A program made the translations under genes and the position numbers. Below the pieces are notes generated by a model that ran no database searches, was not told where the DNA came from, and saw only the letters and a list, made by a program, of their open reading frames with translations. A stretch of DNA of 64,000 nucleotides. Origin: Hymenopus coronatus. Taxonomy: Eukaryota > Arthropoda > Insecta > Mantodea > Hymenopodidae. Within the stretch, counting starts at the first letter, position 1, and each line of letters begins with the position of its first letter. The DNA lies in contig CM060897.1 in NCBI GenBank assembly GCA_030762935.1, positions 114,778,676-114,842,675 of the forward strand, given 5' to 3'. Shown here piece by piece: positions 34,327 to 46,815 of the stretch.

Positions 34327-35164
34327 TAAAAATCTGATGTATTCCATTCACATGACTTTATGCTAATCGAGAAAAGTTAGCAGAAATAGTCTTATTACTT
34401 GCTTCCTTGTACTTGCTTACTTGCTTTCTCGTAAGTAGAAGCGAAATAAGGGACTGCTATAGGTTAAACTGATAGTCAATAGCTGGTTGCTATGTGACTG
34501 AGGTTCCCTGATAAGTATGGACAGGAGTTAACACATTCCTGTATGAGAAAAGCATACGTTTCTCAAAGCTGAAACCATAAACAAGATATATCTAAAAAAC
34601 GAACAACTCCACGAAAAAAATGTATGTTACACAAATTGTGTGTTTTAACGTGCTCTACATTTATTGTGTGATACGTTTTTGTCCATCTCTTACGGTTTAG
34701 AAGTTATGCAAAGTTCCGTAAAATTAATCCAGAATAAAGTAGTCTTCAGAGACTATTCCCAAAAAGTTCAAGATATACATTTTACTTTTCAGTTAAATAT
34801 CTTTAATATACGATATTTTAATCAAAATCGTTACAGCCATTTTTAAGAAAATCAAAATTTTCGATAAAAGTTCCATGTAAAGGGTAGTTGGGGTGGGGGA
34901 AGTTACTTGAAAATACTCGTGTCACATCCTTGGAAGATACCAAACTTAAATACCAAGTTTGGTATTTTACCGACTTTTCGTTTTTGAGTTATCGTGCTCA
35001 GAGGCACACGGACACACGGACACTCCCACGCAGACCTTTTTCTGAAAATAATTTTCTTGGATACATGGGACCCTAAAACATATATTTCCGGTGAAATCTC
35101 GGTATCGATTTTTTGGTGGACTGCATTACCTTCTCTATACATAGTACGTGTAGAGAAAGTAAAA
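34327..35164 (+). repeat. R870 repeat, near full length
   Basis: Runs from AAATCTGATGTATTCCATTC to CGTGTAGAGAAAGTAAAAA. It lacks a piece near the head, where CATGACTTTATGCTAATCG joins two normally separated blocks. Confidence 0.85.
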
Positions 35165-35221
35165 AGGACGAGACTGCAAAACTGAAACCTCAGGCGAAGC
35201 GTAAAGTGGTTTTTCGTCTCC

Positions 35222-35800
35222 TACTTTCTCTACTACGCACAATGTCCTAGCAGACAGAGAAGCTATTGCATTACATCCATAAATTTGGTACCAAAATTAC
35301 ACGGGAATTACATTTTTAAGTCACCTTAATCCAATATCTCTAACGATCTCTGAATGACTTTTGCAGAAATGATCAACATATGTAATAGACAAAATCCTTG
35401 TATACAAATAGTATAGATTTCATTCAAATACACAGTTTGTATTGAATACATTTTTTTGTAGAGTAAATAATTTCTGGGATATTCCTTATTTATTTGTACA
35501 TTTCCCATTTACTTTTCTCAACTGAGAAGTCGTCATTTGTTTTCTTTCTTATTAACTCGTGACCATACAATGAGTACCGAATTTTCGTTCATCACACAAT
35601 GACAGTCTCTTGAACACTTTTTACTCTTACCTTGATCTAAATTATTCCGTATTTACAATGTACTTACAGGGACATAAACAATACAACAATTTATGTTATT
35701 TTTAACCTAGATTATCATAAAGTAATTTAAGAATAAACCTTTCTAAGAATATTCTGTTTCCGAATAGGTAAAGAAAGTCATGTGAAGGTTTTCCAGATTA
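35222..35800 (-). repeat. R870 repeat, internally deleted, diverged
   Basis: Starts CTACTTTCTCTACTACGC and ends AAGAAAGTCATGTGAAGG. The central part corresponding to the TTTGATTAAAATA blocks is missing. Confidence 0.65.
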
Positions 35801-36359
35801 CAACGAGGCTCTCAGCCCTCATTCTTGAGCTATTTACGTTTATCCCCTTATAGGCGTTTGTTTATTTTGTGCAGATCATTACAGATGTGTGGATATTTAA
35901 TTGTTGTATAAATTTCTTTATGTAGTTAGAAACACATAAAGTATTTAAACCACTACATTTAATAGTTATATAAATTATATGCATATAGGTATGAAATAAT
36001 GGAAGTACTGTTTAGACTATTGCTTATTTTATGAAATAGCTGTGTAGCATTTTTATTATAAGAGAGTTAACTTGGAATTCTTACTCGGAAATCGAAGGTT
36101 CTCTAAATAAAATGGAGAATACATGCACAACATTAAGTAGAAACATCAGCCCTCAAAAGTTATATCTTTCATTTTGCTTGGGATATAAAATAATAATCCT
36201 TTGTAAGATCTGATCAAGCAAGAATGTTAATCAAATGTAAGATTGTGGCGAAATTAGTCACACCAGCTATAGAGGCCAGCTCATTGTTACAGTGAGGATA
36301 TTCATTGACTACATAAGTGAGACAATCTGACTCTCACCGTCTTGACGCTACACAGAAGA
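35801..36359. other. AT-rich unassigned sequence
   Basis: No feature recognised. Confidence 0.35.
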
Positions 36360-36690
36360 GCGTATTATGACAGTGTCGTGGGTGCTCTCAGTTTTGCTTT
36401 GGTACGCGAGTCGGCGGAGTTGGAGACTTTGGAATGCGTAAAAACAGGAAGTGCGACACGCCGGTAATCGCAGGCTTTGGAATGCCACTTGTCTGGCACA
36501 CGCGAGATTTTTCCAGGAGCTTCTGTTTCCACAAGCATCACGAAATGTTATGACCCCGCTTTCTAGCTATAGAATGAAGAAGTATGACAAACCTGTGTGT
36601 GTAGTGTAGTGTGGAGTTTAACACGCAATGGCGTACAGCCGACAACGCGTCCAGTGGTTTGTTTGCAGCAAAGAATTAAAGACTTTAATT
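36360..36690 (+). repeat. H repeat, copy 2 (decayed promoter-bearing)
   Basis: Homologous to 25080-25395 across the upstream, promoter and leader parts. The heat-shock block survives only imperfectly (TTCCAGGAGCTTC at about 36511, with one GAA changed). The TATA-like site reads CTATAGAAT near 36567. This looks like an older, decayed copy of the same promoter-bearing element. Confidence 0.5.
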
Positions 36691-37139
36691 ATAACTAGTT
36701 TTTGAGTCAATGAAGAGATTTTTTTACAGTATTTACGTTAAGCTCGGATTTCGTACCAAGATATAATTATAATTTGTTTTTAATCAAGTGTTATATTTAG
36801 GTGGATAAGAGCGTTCACTTATCCAAAAACTGACTGTGCCCAAAGCTTTTAACTCCGGTGTTCGGGCGAGAACCGATGCTTCCGGCACGTTGCACACCAA
36901 AAATCCAAACTAATGATAATCTGTAACGAAAACATTATTAAAATAAGTAAGGAAACTACAGTACGTAATTAAATGTATCTACCAGGTACAAAATGAAATT
37001 CAACAATGCCAGTCACAAAGATGTCTAACACCACATTTGGGTGGTATGGTCAATATTTTGGGATATGAGCTTTATATTCATAAAAACACATACAACACAA
37101 AACTGAAAAAAATAATTAGCAGTCGCACCTTATTTCTCC
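36691..37139. other. Unassigned sequence
   Basis: No feature recognised. Confidence 0.35.
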
Positions 37140-37495
37140 TAATATTGGAGTCCAAGGTTTGGCCTTAATAAGCAGAGAAAGAAACAGTTATATACATGTC
37201 AAAAAAGGTGGAGAGAAAGATTATTGGGCCAGTCTCCAAGACAGAAACCGCAATGAAAACCTGAGGATGATAATAGGCATTAGAGAGACAATAACACCAG
37301 TCCCTATACCAAATGGAAGTGGGCGGGCCATGGACAACCTCAGATGGGTGCACAAAACAGAGTGGGACCCAACAACAGGCTACAGGAGCGTAGTGCGTTA
37401 GAAAATAAAGTGGACAAACGATAGAAAACTTCACTTTAGACCAAAATGGACTTAAACAACCAAGGACCGACGCGAGCAACAAAAGAAATTACCTT
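37140..37495 (+). pseudogene. LINE reverse-transcriptase C-terminal remnant
   Basis: In mixed frames it reads KKVERKIIGPVS, then KWKWAGHGQ (the 'WAGH' block of LINE tails), then TEWDPTTGYRSV, then KIKWTNDR, then KDRREQQKK. This follows the usual order 'RIIGPV...RWAGH...RP..RW.DD...AQDR..W'. Stops and shifts show it is dead. It differs from the LINE at 57534-60050. Confidence 0.6.
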
Positions 37496-37900
37496 TTTGT
37501 AGCTGTTTTCAAAATATGCTACGTAGAAATATTCAATGCCAGGCACTAAGCTCAAATGCATAAAATTGTTCTTATTCTCCACTGCTTCTTTTCTTTTATT
37601 TTCCACTATGAGAATTTGTTATGAGTTATAAATATTTTAATATTACTGTCATATGTGGAACTGAACAAGTATTTTTAGTTGGAAATCAAACCTAAGCAAA
37701 ATATTTCGTCATATACAAGCTAATTCCATAAAGACATTAAGCTTTTTGTGCGTCTGCAGGGCAAATCATTTCACCTCATGACACGCAATCCGCAAAGTCA
37801 GCTAACACCACGACGAACCGTTGTAGTAACGGTGATTATATATTAGCAGTACTGATGTTTTGTAAACAGTATTGCAGCAAATTAATACAAACAACATTTT

Positions 37901-38720
37901 ATTACTTTCTCTACATGTACAATGTATAGAGAAGGTATTGTATTCCACCCAAACTTCGATATAAAGATTTCACAAGAAACACATATTTTGAGGATACCTG
38001 AATTTAACAGAAAGAAAGAGGAAGAAAAGAATTGTTAGAAAAAATGTGTAGGTGTGGGCAGTATAGCTCAAAAACGGAGAAACCGTCAAATACCAAATTT
38101 TGTATTTAAGTTTAATATCTTCCAAGGATGCAACACGAAGATTTTCAAGAAAATCCCCTTTCTTCAAACTACCCTATAGATGGAATTGTTTTTCAAAAAA
38201 TGTTAGTCTCTGAAAAATGACTAACGATTTTGAATAAAATGCCATAGTTTAAAGATATTTTCATTGCAAAAAAAATATATCTTGAATTTTCTGAGAATAG
38301 GCACTGAAAGCCTCTTCATTCTGCTTGACTTTTGTATAACTCGTAAAGTGTAAGAGATAGACAAAAATTACTTCATAAAACTGTGAGCTTGCTAAAGCAC
38401 ACATTTTATGTCATTTTTTGTAGAGTTAACCGTTAACTTATATTGGTTTCTTACTATTGGCTACTTACTGATTTCAAAGAGGAGGTCATCATTTGTTACG
38501 TCTCTTTTGCGAATTTCAATTGCTTCACATAGCAACCGACTTTTTAAAAGATTTGACAATGAATTTGGCCTAGTGTTTCACGTTATTTCCTTTCTACTTA
38601 AGGAACAATTACAATTCTTTGTGCGAATGTTTATGTCGATTAAAACGATATAGATTAAGGGAATAATATTTTGTAAAAATAGCTTGTAATGAAGCTCATG
38701 TGAATGGAACATATCATTTT
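37901..38720 (-). repeat. R870 repeat, near full length
   Basis: From TTACTTTCTCTACATGTAC to CATGTGAATGGAACATATC. The palindrome at the end is shortened (ATGTATAGAGAAGG). Confidence 0.8.
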
Positions 38721-39544
38721 TTAATCGGGTACATTACTTTACATTTGCAATCATTTCGTTTAAATCTGGGTTAGCTCCAATAAAATTATTTTCGGTTGTG
38801 CTAACAGATGTTTGTCATTCAAACGCGATCTATAATTTGACCATGCATAACTCAGTTGTGAAAGCAGTTCTTCAGCTAAATATGTGAAAGCAAACATAGC
38901 CAAAACGTTAGCTGAAGAAAATCTAAATTGAAGCTGATTGCAAATTATAACTATTTGAATAAATCAATAGTTCAGAAGGGCCAAAGGACTTTAAAACAAA
39001 TATTTTTCACGAATATTAATAATAACTGTAGGAAACGTAGATCTACCCAGTGTGTTCAGTGGATAGAAATTACAAAAATCAAAACAATTTCCCCAAATCG
39101 TTTACTCATATTCTGGTAATGAAATACATTTATTTATCTCCTTTTCACATTATTTGTAACTTTGTAGTATTCTAGAGGCAAAGAAGGGTAAAACGGAATG
39201 GATGGACAGGAAATTGTGATGGATAAAAATACTACTCTTTGGCGACCACGAGGAAACTCTAAAAAAGCCATGAATCAAAGTGGGCAATCTCCGGGAAATA
39301 AACCGGAATTTCTAAAACACTACCGCGGTATTACCTTGTTCAGTTTGCTCCAGGTAAACGATGTGGGTATGTGGTGTGTGTTGTTCCGCTACCATGGCTT
39401 GCTGTCCGTGAGACTTCGGGGAGTCAAAGCTGGCCGAGACGACTCCAATGCTACCCCGCTGTTGAAAGCTGTATTTCCAAAGTTACATCGTCACCAACAG
39501 AGTTACATCAAGTGTCTGATTGAAATGAAATGAAGGAACAGAAG
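38721..39544. other. Unassigned sequence with a 111-codon open frame
   Basis: The open frame at 39198-39533 (plus) is GC-richer than its surroundings. It contains KPEFLKHYRGITLFSLLQ and KAVFPKLHRHQQSYIKC. I know no family it belongs to, and there is no promoter or splice context I can defend. Likely a TE remnant or chance. Confidence 0.25.
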
Positions 39545-39700
39545 TAGAGAATGAAGAAACCTCCGGAGTATTCCTCTAGTGACCCAAGAAACCCCCCCAA
39601 AAAAACCATAGGTCAGAGGTCATCCGCGGGAATCCAACCCATTATCTCCTGAATTTCTGAGTCACTTGGCTCGATTAGGTAGTGAACTAAAAATATGTAT
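39545..39700 (-). mobile_element. tRNA-derived SINE fragment, family S3
   Basis: On the minus strand a degenerate tRNA-like head is visible: a GATTCCCGCGG-type B box near 39630, and 'GAGTCACTTGGCTCGATTAG' read on plus near 39660-39680. The body includes AGGTCAGAGGTCATCCGC. The related and better copy is at 41575-41770. Confidence 0.45.
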
Positions 39701-40919
39701 ATATATGGAACAAACAGGAATTAAAAATTGTGCTTACATTCCTTCGTACATTGTTTTTCAGAACCTAATGACCCTCTGCTAAAGGTGGTGTAACTTTAAA
39801 GTTTGGGTTTAGGAGGTTTGCGGTTAGAAACGTACTTTTGCAGTTGCGAAGTCTACCACTTATTGGTCCCTTAACTGCGGCGTGAATCTCGACTTGCAAG
39901 CAGAGTCTTCGAGACTCCAGGAAACAAAAATTTTACTACGTTGCCTCTCACCCCTAGTACAGGATTGTGTGTTGTTTGCTAACGGTTATTGCTCAGTGGC
40001 TGGGGGAGCAGTCCCATTTGAAGTTCATCACGTTTTGGAGAAAACTAGGAGTTCATAACAGATTGGGTGATATATTACTATCGTAGATAAATAAATATAT
40101 GAATAAACAAATAAAATATTTCAGTGAAGAACCCGGCAATTACGGTCAAACTATGACAAAAATTATATCAAATTTTCTGCTTATGTTTTTCTCATAAAAC
40201 CAATTTTGCACACCCTAACATGCATTTCTATTGTTATACATTTAGCTTGCTTCTTTATCTTACGGAAAGCCATGCAAATCCATTAGAGTGTCCTATTTAT
40301 AAAGCACTTGAAATGCAGGAGCATCTCAAAAAGAATATTGTAAAAGACTGGCTTTCTCTGCTTTTCACAATTATTAGAATACAACAAGAGATTTCGTAAG
40401 ATGCTCCCTGAGGCAGTGGATGATACGCCACTGGCAGCTATTCAACTAAAAGTTTGAAAACACAAGACATAATAGAGTTGTATTCGTTCTCTTTTTATCA
40501 GGCTGTTTCTTAAAGGAAACATTAGCGTAAAGAAATTGATGGAAGAGAAGGCGTGCTCTCGGAAACTTTGGCTAAGTTGTTACAAACTGCTGCCCACAAT
40601 TTGAGTGCATCTTCTTCACTGCTCTGGAGAACTTTTCTGACATGCAAGTGGTTATAAGACTATGAATAATATTTTAAAACTTCAGCAACAAGCAATATTT
40701 TTATGCATTTGTTTCTCCTTGTCATAATGGCATTTCATATTAGAATTTCACATTTTTTTGTGGCGATAAAGTTAGTACCACTTTCCGTGTGAACGCCCAC
40801 TCACCTGCTACCACAAAAACTGAGGCTATACACAAAGTTTTTCAGAAAACACGCTCTGCATTCAAGTTTGGGATATATATTTATAAAGGTCCACAAGAGA
40901 GATAGTTTCTAAAATACTG
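39701..40919. other. Unassigned sequence
   Basis: No feature recognised. Confidence 0.35.
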
Positions 40920-41154
40920 TAACTATCCCTACTGCCGTAATCGCTGAGCGTATGCAAACAGCTTGCTTCGTAAGTCACTGCTGATTGTTTGCGTCCATTG
41001 TTACACATACGTTAGTGGACACGTGTGCTGGCGGCAAGTGCATTTGACACCGAAACTGTGATTGTTATTGTTGTGCGAGTGGACATGTGTGCTGTCGGGA
41101 AGATACTTTGACGTCAAAGCCAGACATTATTACATCTGCGGTGGTTTGCAATAG

Positions 41155-41235
41155 CGAGTCCTTCTGGAAATTTCCTGACACGTGATATACAGTTATAAAA
41201 ACCGGAGTGAAGGCCTGCCCCGAGTTCCATTACGA
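41155..41235 (+). promoter_or_regulatory. Heat-shock-like core promoter: HSE, TATA box, initiator-like site
   Basis: A perfect three-unit HSE, TTCTGGAAATTTC, is at 41162-41174. TATAAAA begins at 41194 and an initiator-like CGAGTTC has its A at 41223, 29 bases after the TATA box. The order and spacing fit a heat-shock promoter. It is not obviously homologous to the H repeat copies. The following A-rich stretch (41280-41345) lacks a recognised ORF. One perfect HSE alone could occur by chance in 64 kb. Confidence 0.45.
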
Positions 41236-41404
41236 CCAGAAATTCGTAACGAGTAGTAGTAGTCGATGCCGCAGCGAACTTCGAAAGAAAAATTTATGTC
41301 GGAATTGTTACGAAAACGTGTAAGAAAGACAGTGAACAGATTATGATTGTAATCAGTTTGTGAAGGGTATAAAGAATGTTTGTTGGAGTAAAAAGAGAGT
41401 TTTT

Positions 41405-41565
41405 CTAACACTTCAGGATACCTGGTTCTCACCCAAGAGATTCGGATTCGATTCCCGATATAATGACTCACCAACATCGAATATCATTCTCAAAGTGCAT
41501 GCATCCGCGCGACACCTGCCTGCACTGCCACACATCACGAGTTAAGAGGCTCATGCGCGCACACA
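41405..41565 (+). mobile_element. SINE-like fragment with B box
   Basis: GATTCGGATTCGATTCCCG at about 41440-41458 is a good polymerase III B box, preceded by CTGGTTCTCACCCAAGAG. No A box or complete structure was found. Confidence 0.4.
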
Positions 41566-41574
41566 CACAAACAC

Positions 41575-41770
41575 AGACCTGGAAGACGGTAAGGAAATGA
41601 TATCTAAAGGAATGGCGGAAAAGATGTCTTGGGGAATAAACATCCCAGCATTCGCCTAAGTCACAAGGGGAGAAACCCCAAGTCAGAGTGCGCGGTCGTC
41701 AGCGGGGATCGAAACCGCAACCTTCTCAATGCAAGTCGAATCCCTTCACTATCGCAAAGCCGTTTTTCTT
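41575..41770 (-). mobile_element. tRNA-derived SINE, family S3
   Basis: On the minus strand, a tRNA-like head (GGTTTCGATCCCCGC as B box near 41700, with GCGATAGTGAAGGGATTCG upstream) is followed by a body containing the reverse of GAAACCCCAAGTCAGAGTGC. This arrangement is familiar from arthropod tRNA-derived SINEs. Confidence 0.55.
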
Positions 41771-41837
41771 TCTTCTTTTTTTTCCCCCCAAGCTAACCGC
41801 ATTTATTATTGGTTTGATGTTCACTTTTCTAAATAAA

Positions 41838-41905
41838 ATTTATTTATTTATTTATCTGTTTAATTATTTATTTATATACTTATTTATTTATCTATTTACT
41901 TCATC
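41838..41905. repeat. (TTTA)n imperfect microsatellite
   Basis: Repeats of TTTA with TTAA and CTAT interruptions. Confidence 0.85.
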
Positions 41906-42119
41906 ATGTTCCTTTCCATAGCATTTAAGTTTCACACCGTGTTCACATTCTAGCAGGTCAATAACTTTTGACTCCCCCTATGGCTGATCATTACCATTTT
42001 TGTTTCAAATTAAGGGAACTCCAAAGTGATAAAGATGATTTCTAAAGCATTACAGCTACTGATTTAAATGTTTGTGCAAGCATTACTGGCAATTAGGTTT
42101 TCTATGGTCTTTCAAAATT

Positions 42120-42370
42120 AATTTCAAAAATTTTAACATCATAAATACTGTAATATTTGAGATAGAAAAAAGAAGACGTCATATACTGTTCTCTTGTTCA
42201 ACGGGCACCATTTTTTCTACACTTCCATGCACAGCATTTTGCAGATGTCATTTTGGAATATTAGCAATTTCTTGCGAGATAGCATCCTTCAGTTGTAATC
42301 GCGATGTTGAATGTGTCAGAAAAACTCGTTCTTTAAAGTAACCCCACAACCAAGGCTAGTCGTACTGAAA
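42120..42370 (-). pseudogene. Tc1-mariner superfamily transposase C-terminal remnant
   Basis: The minus strand reads WLWGYFKERVFLTHSTSR, then LQLKDAISQEIANIPK, then LQNAVHGSVEKMVPVEQ. This is the region after the last catalytic residue in transposases with an 'LWGYLK' block. Only this end survives. A stop interrupts the frame after IPK. It is a lineage distinct from the mariners at 8304, 61000 and 62158. Confidence 0.65.
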
Positions 42371-45151
42371 TATGGAAATCGTGGTGGCCACTTTATGGAA
42401 CTTTAAAAATGGAACATAGACCTGCTCTTTAATTGTTAAGAGCTCTAAATTTTATCAGATATTTAAAAAACAACAAAGGTAAGCACAATGTCTTGCATAC
42501 TACCATCGGACCAGAGCAATGATTTGGACGTTTTATTCAACAAAACTGTACCCATGGTGACGGAGAAGAAGAACAAAGCAAACCCGAACCTCATTGTTTG
42601 CCAGTGTGTCTGCTTTGTTTTTATCCTTTGTTAAATATTATATTTATAGAGTTTTAAAACTTGAAGTGACTTTTGAATCGCATTGTAGAAATGTTAATAA
42701 AGTTTTCTTGTCCGATAGATATTGAACTATAAATGTAATTTTTGCACTGTCATCCTTCAATATCCTTCAAATTGACTGTGGGAAATGTTTATATGTTGTA
42801 TACTTTTGCGTTCAAAATATTTTATATGTGGGGTAGAAGTATGAGGAGTAGAAGGAGAATGGGAAGTCATATGTGGTGCACGGAATATTCTGCGGAGAAA
42901 TGTTTGTCACCAAATGCAACTGGTAGGCAGGTCATGAAAATAAAGTTGGGCAAGTAAGGGGTAGGATAATGGAAAGCACACTGAAATGGTGGTGTAGAAT
43001 ATTGAGCTAAGAATAAATAAATGTGTTAAAGCAGTGTTTAGTAAATCATAAGAAAAGCTTAAAGAACAATGAATGGATAAGTTGTCTTTAAACAACTTGT
43101 ATAGATATGGCTAAGAGAAAACAATGTGAATAATTTCTGAAAATCGGTAGAAAGATATTCGAAGATATAGAAATACAAAAAATATTTAGTGAGGTAGCCG
43201 AAAAGAAATCGTAACTCTTCAATATAATTCAGGATGAAGGCAAACATACTGAAGACATGCCAAACAATGAAGAGCGAGAGGCAATGCATGGGTGAGAACA
43301 GAGTATGGAGACTAAAAGGTCTATGGAAGAGTATCTCATAAAATCAATGCCCTATATGCTATGGAAATGAGAACAGATATTTAAATATAAAAAAAAACTG
43401 AAATTTGGAGAAAAAAAAAACACACGAATAAGAAATAGTTTTTTGCTGAGAGGAATATGGGTATTCCTGAAATGTTCCATAGAAATTGTAAGAAAGTAGG
43501 ACAGTACTATAATAAACTCAGAAAAAATGCATATGTACAGTAAGCAGAGGTAAAGAACAAGTTACAAACGAGATAAATAACTAGAATTTATGTTAAACAT
43601 GAGTAAGAGTGACGGTCAGGGCTAAACACTGGTCATATTCACTTATATATAGCTTAGCTTAAATAAATAATAAATAAACACGCTGCTATGCATCATCATG
43701 CTCTTTAGACACTATTAAGTGGTATATTGAGCGGTACGCTATGAATGTAAGTTGGTGATTAGTATACGATGAAATGGTTCCCGTGAAATCTTTACAATTC
43801 GATGCACTTGCCTTTACTATGCTTCACATTTATATTGAGTTATTAAAAGAGGATAGATAATGCTCCTAAGGAACATAGCTAATAAGATATTTATACAATG
43901 AAGCATGCAGCGGTTTTTGTGCCACGTTGGGGGATGCCATGTTGTGATTATAATTATTTTTCCACTCACATTAAGTGTGTCTGGACGTATTCCCTTACCA
44001 ACATTGAAAAGCTCTTCACGTACCTGATTTTTAGATCCACTATAAAGCTGCCTCGGTGTCTGCATGAAATTGACTCTTTTGGGGGAGAAAACAATGGAGT
44101 ACTTAGGAGTTGTCCTTTGAGATGATTAACACGCTTTCAATTTTGAATATGAATTTATTATGAACTATAAAGTGCTACTTAGACTTTTGCTTTACATGCT
44201 ACTTGAGTTTCTATTTCTTAGAACTTTCCAAGTTCGACAATTTACCGTTACTTATCTCGTTGAACTAATTACTTTATCACTTTGCTCGTCCATAACATTT
44301 ATAATAATTAATCTTCAAACTGTACACCGACTTGACAATGAGTATACGCGCCTTATACGCGCCTTAAACTAGTGGCGACTGCCCCAATTTGACAGCAATT
44401 ACGCGTATGTGACCCCAAAATTGATAGTGACTGCCCCAACAGCCTGAATCTGTTAATTATATAGCAAAATCTGCTCTCATGGCTGCTTCGGTTTCATTGG
44501 TCAGAAAGACCGTGAACTTGGCATCTATGTGTCCCATAATGCATTCCTCCTTACCCAAAATGCATCATAAACACCTCGTGACTGCCTCAAAACAATAAAG
44601 AAAAACTCACTTCTCTGTTATTCAGGCCTCCCTCGAAATCATTTTTTCACTTATTTGTCTATTGCACGCACATGCACAAGAGTACGTGGCTTTCAATAGC
44701 TTTCTCCCTCACAAAGAACTTTCCCTTATGCAGCGGCCGAGTTTGGTATACAATTTGAGCTACACTTGCTATAAGCTAGCTTTACACACTTTTGAATACA
44801 TTAAATAATCAATGATTAATAGGTTTATTAATAAATTAAAAAGCGTAAATAAATTATCTTCTTTTCAAGTTAGATGTTAAGTTTGTCTAATGAATGCCAA
44901 TCATTATATTCCTGAACTTCAGAAAATAATATGAACATGAATATGAATACTGACTTTGTGCGGAATTGCATTTACATTCAATTTAAGCAACTATTTACAT
45001 TACTGAAACAACACTTCCGAATTTACTACTAAGCAACTACCAAAGTGCCAGACTCTCTCTGTTTAAGCTTACTTAGTTAATTTATGACTTTCTCCAAATA
45101 ATTAATTATAGGAACAAAATAAATACTATCCCATTAAAAGTCCAATTCTTC
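42371..45151. other. Unassigned sequence
   Basis: No gene or known repeat is visible. A short direct duplication, GTGACTGCCCCAA-type, occurs at about 44372-44440. Confidence 0.35.
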
Positions 45152-45375
45152 GACTGTGGCCGAGTGGTTGGACTTATCCCCTTCTACAAGTTGGGAGGCG
45201 ATTGGTTAGTTCGATCCCAGCGACCGCATGTGGGATTTGAAGTGTACAAAGGAAGTATTTTCTCCTGATTCTCCGGTTTGCTCCGCCATCACATTCCACT
45301 GGTACTCCATCTTCATTCCATGTTTCATCAGTGTCATCGCCTGCGGTGCCAAAGTAGTAAAAACGGGTGTAAAAC
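45152..45375 (+). mobile_element. tRNA-derived SINE, family S2
   Basis: A-box-like TGTGGCCGAGTGGTTGG and B-box-like TTAGTTCGATCCC are followed by the S2 body (GTGGGATTTG, TTTTCTCCTG, CATTCCACTGG) and a 3' block TCGCCTGCGGTGCCAAAGTA. A similar 3' block occurs in the copy at 46244. It abuts an R870 head. Confidence 0.75.
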
Positions 45376-46163
45376 ACTATCAAAAAATCTCATGTGTCCA
45401 TTCAGATGACTTTCTCTACATCGCCGTAACAAATTTTTGTTAAAAAGCTCATTCTTCTATCTAGTTTATTATAATCGAGGTAAACATTAGTAGAAATTGT
45501 CTTAATTACTTGTTTCCTTGTAAGTAGAAGGAAAATAAGGGAATATGCTAGGCGAAAAGGATAGTCAAATCTTTTAAAAGCTGGTTGTCATGTGGTTAAA
45601 ATCCGTTTCTATTCAGTGTCAGGAGTTCAAACTTTCCGTGAGATAAACGTGTAAGTATTTTGAATTTTAAACGAATAACAAGGAATATCTCAGAAATGGA
45701 AAAATTCACGAAAAAAATAAATTACATAAATTGTGTGTTTTACCGTGATTTATACTGTCTATCTCTTACGGTTAACCAGTTACGCACATTCAGAATAAAG
45801 AGGTCCTTAGAGACTATTCCCAGAAAAAATTTAGAACTACATTTTAAAAGATTTTAGTAAACGGTATTTTAAACAAAATCGCTAGAGCTATTTTTGAGAA
45901 AATCAAAATTGTTCATTTTTTTCCATGAAAAGGGTTTTTGGGGGGGATTTTTCTTAAACTTTTGGTGTCACATCCCTGGAAGATACTAAACTTAAATATA
46001 ATGTTTGGTATTTTACCAACTTTTCGTTTTTGAGTAATCACAATCACACGAACACAAATTCTTCTAAATGTTTTTTTTTTATACATGGCACCCTAAAACG
46101 TCTATTTCCGGAGAAATCACGGTGTCGAATATTTGGTTAATGGTACGTATAGAGAAAGTAAAA
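45376..46163 (+). repeat. R870 repeat, near full length
   Basis: From AAAAAATCTCATGTGTCC to GTATAGAGAAAGTAAAAAT. The CA-rich block is short here. Confidence 0.85.
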
Positions 46164-46243
46164 ATTCAACTGCGTTAAAACTCTCAATGTAGGGGTCCTT
46201 CGTGATATTCTTCTGTGCGCACCAGTTATGTTGTAGCCTCGTG

Positions 46244-46520
46244 ACGTTTGGGCGCGCTGTGGCAGTGTGGCAGTGTGGTTAGATCGCTTGCCTCTCACCT
46301 AAGTGACCCGGGTTTGTTCCCAAGCATGTGGGATTTGTGGTGGAGAAAGCGGCGCAGGGGCGGGTTTTTTCCTCCAGGCTCTCCTATTTCACCCTCCATC
46401 AATCCAGTGGCGCTTCAACTTTATTCCATTTACTATCAGGGTCACCGCCTGCGGTGCTATTTGTAGTAAAAGCGGGCGTAAAACACAAAACAAGTGCGTC
46501 GCGACGTGCCCCCCCCCCAC
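46244..46520 (+). mobile_element. tRNA-derived SINE, family S2
   Basis: Contains GGCAGTGTGGTTAGATCGCT (A box region), CCCGGGTTTGTTCCCAAGC (B box region), GGGATTTGTGGTGGAGAAAG, and the 3' block ACCGCCTGCGGTGCTATTTG. The short open frames here are shadows of the element. Confidence 0.75.
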
Positions 46521-46815
46521 TTCCATTTAATTCTTGCAGCCTGCTGTGCGACTTTCTGGAAAGACATTATCTCTTGTCCCGTAGTAAAGTGCCCAGAAAT
46601 TTTCTTTCCGTCTTGCATTGACAGATCTCTTAATTAGCTCCATCATTTGTCTGTCTGGCAAATACAGATCTGGTATGCATGGAGCACTACTGATGTAATG
46701 CATGTATGCAGTGCTTAAACTCCTGTTCAGGGATTGTTTAGGAGAGTGAATTACAGCGCCAAGAAGGTTTCCCATGCTTAGATTTTTCGTTTCTTAGTTT
46801 CTGTTTTCAGTTTTT

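Noticed and set aside
41162..41174. A single perfect HSE as proof of a heat-shock gene
   Set aside because: One nine-base-specified motif is expected about once or less in 64 kb on two strands. I kept the site only because of the TATA and initiator spacing, at modest confidence, and claim no gene.
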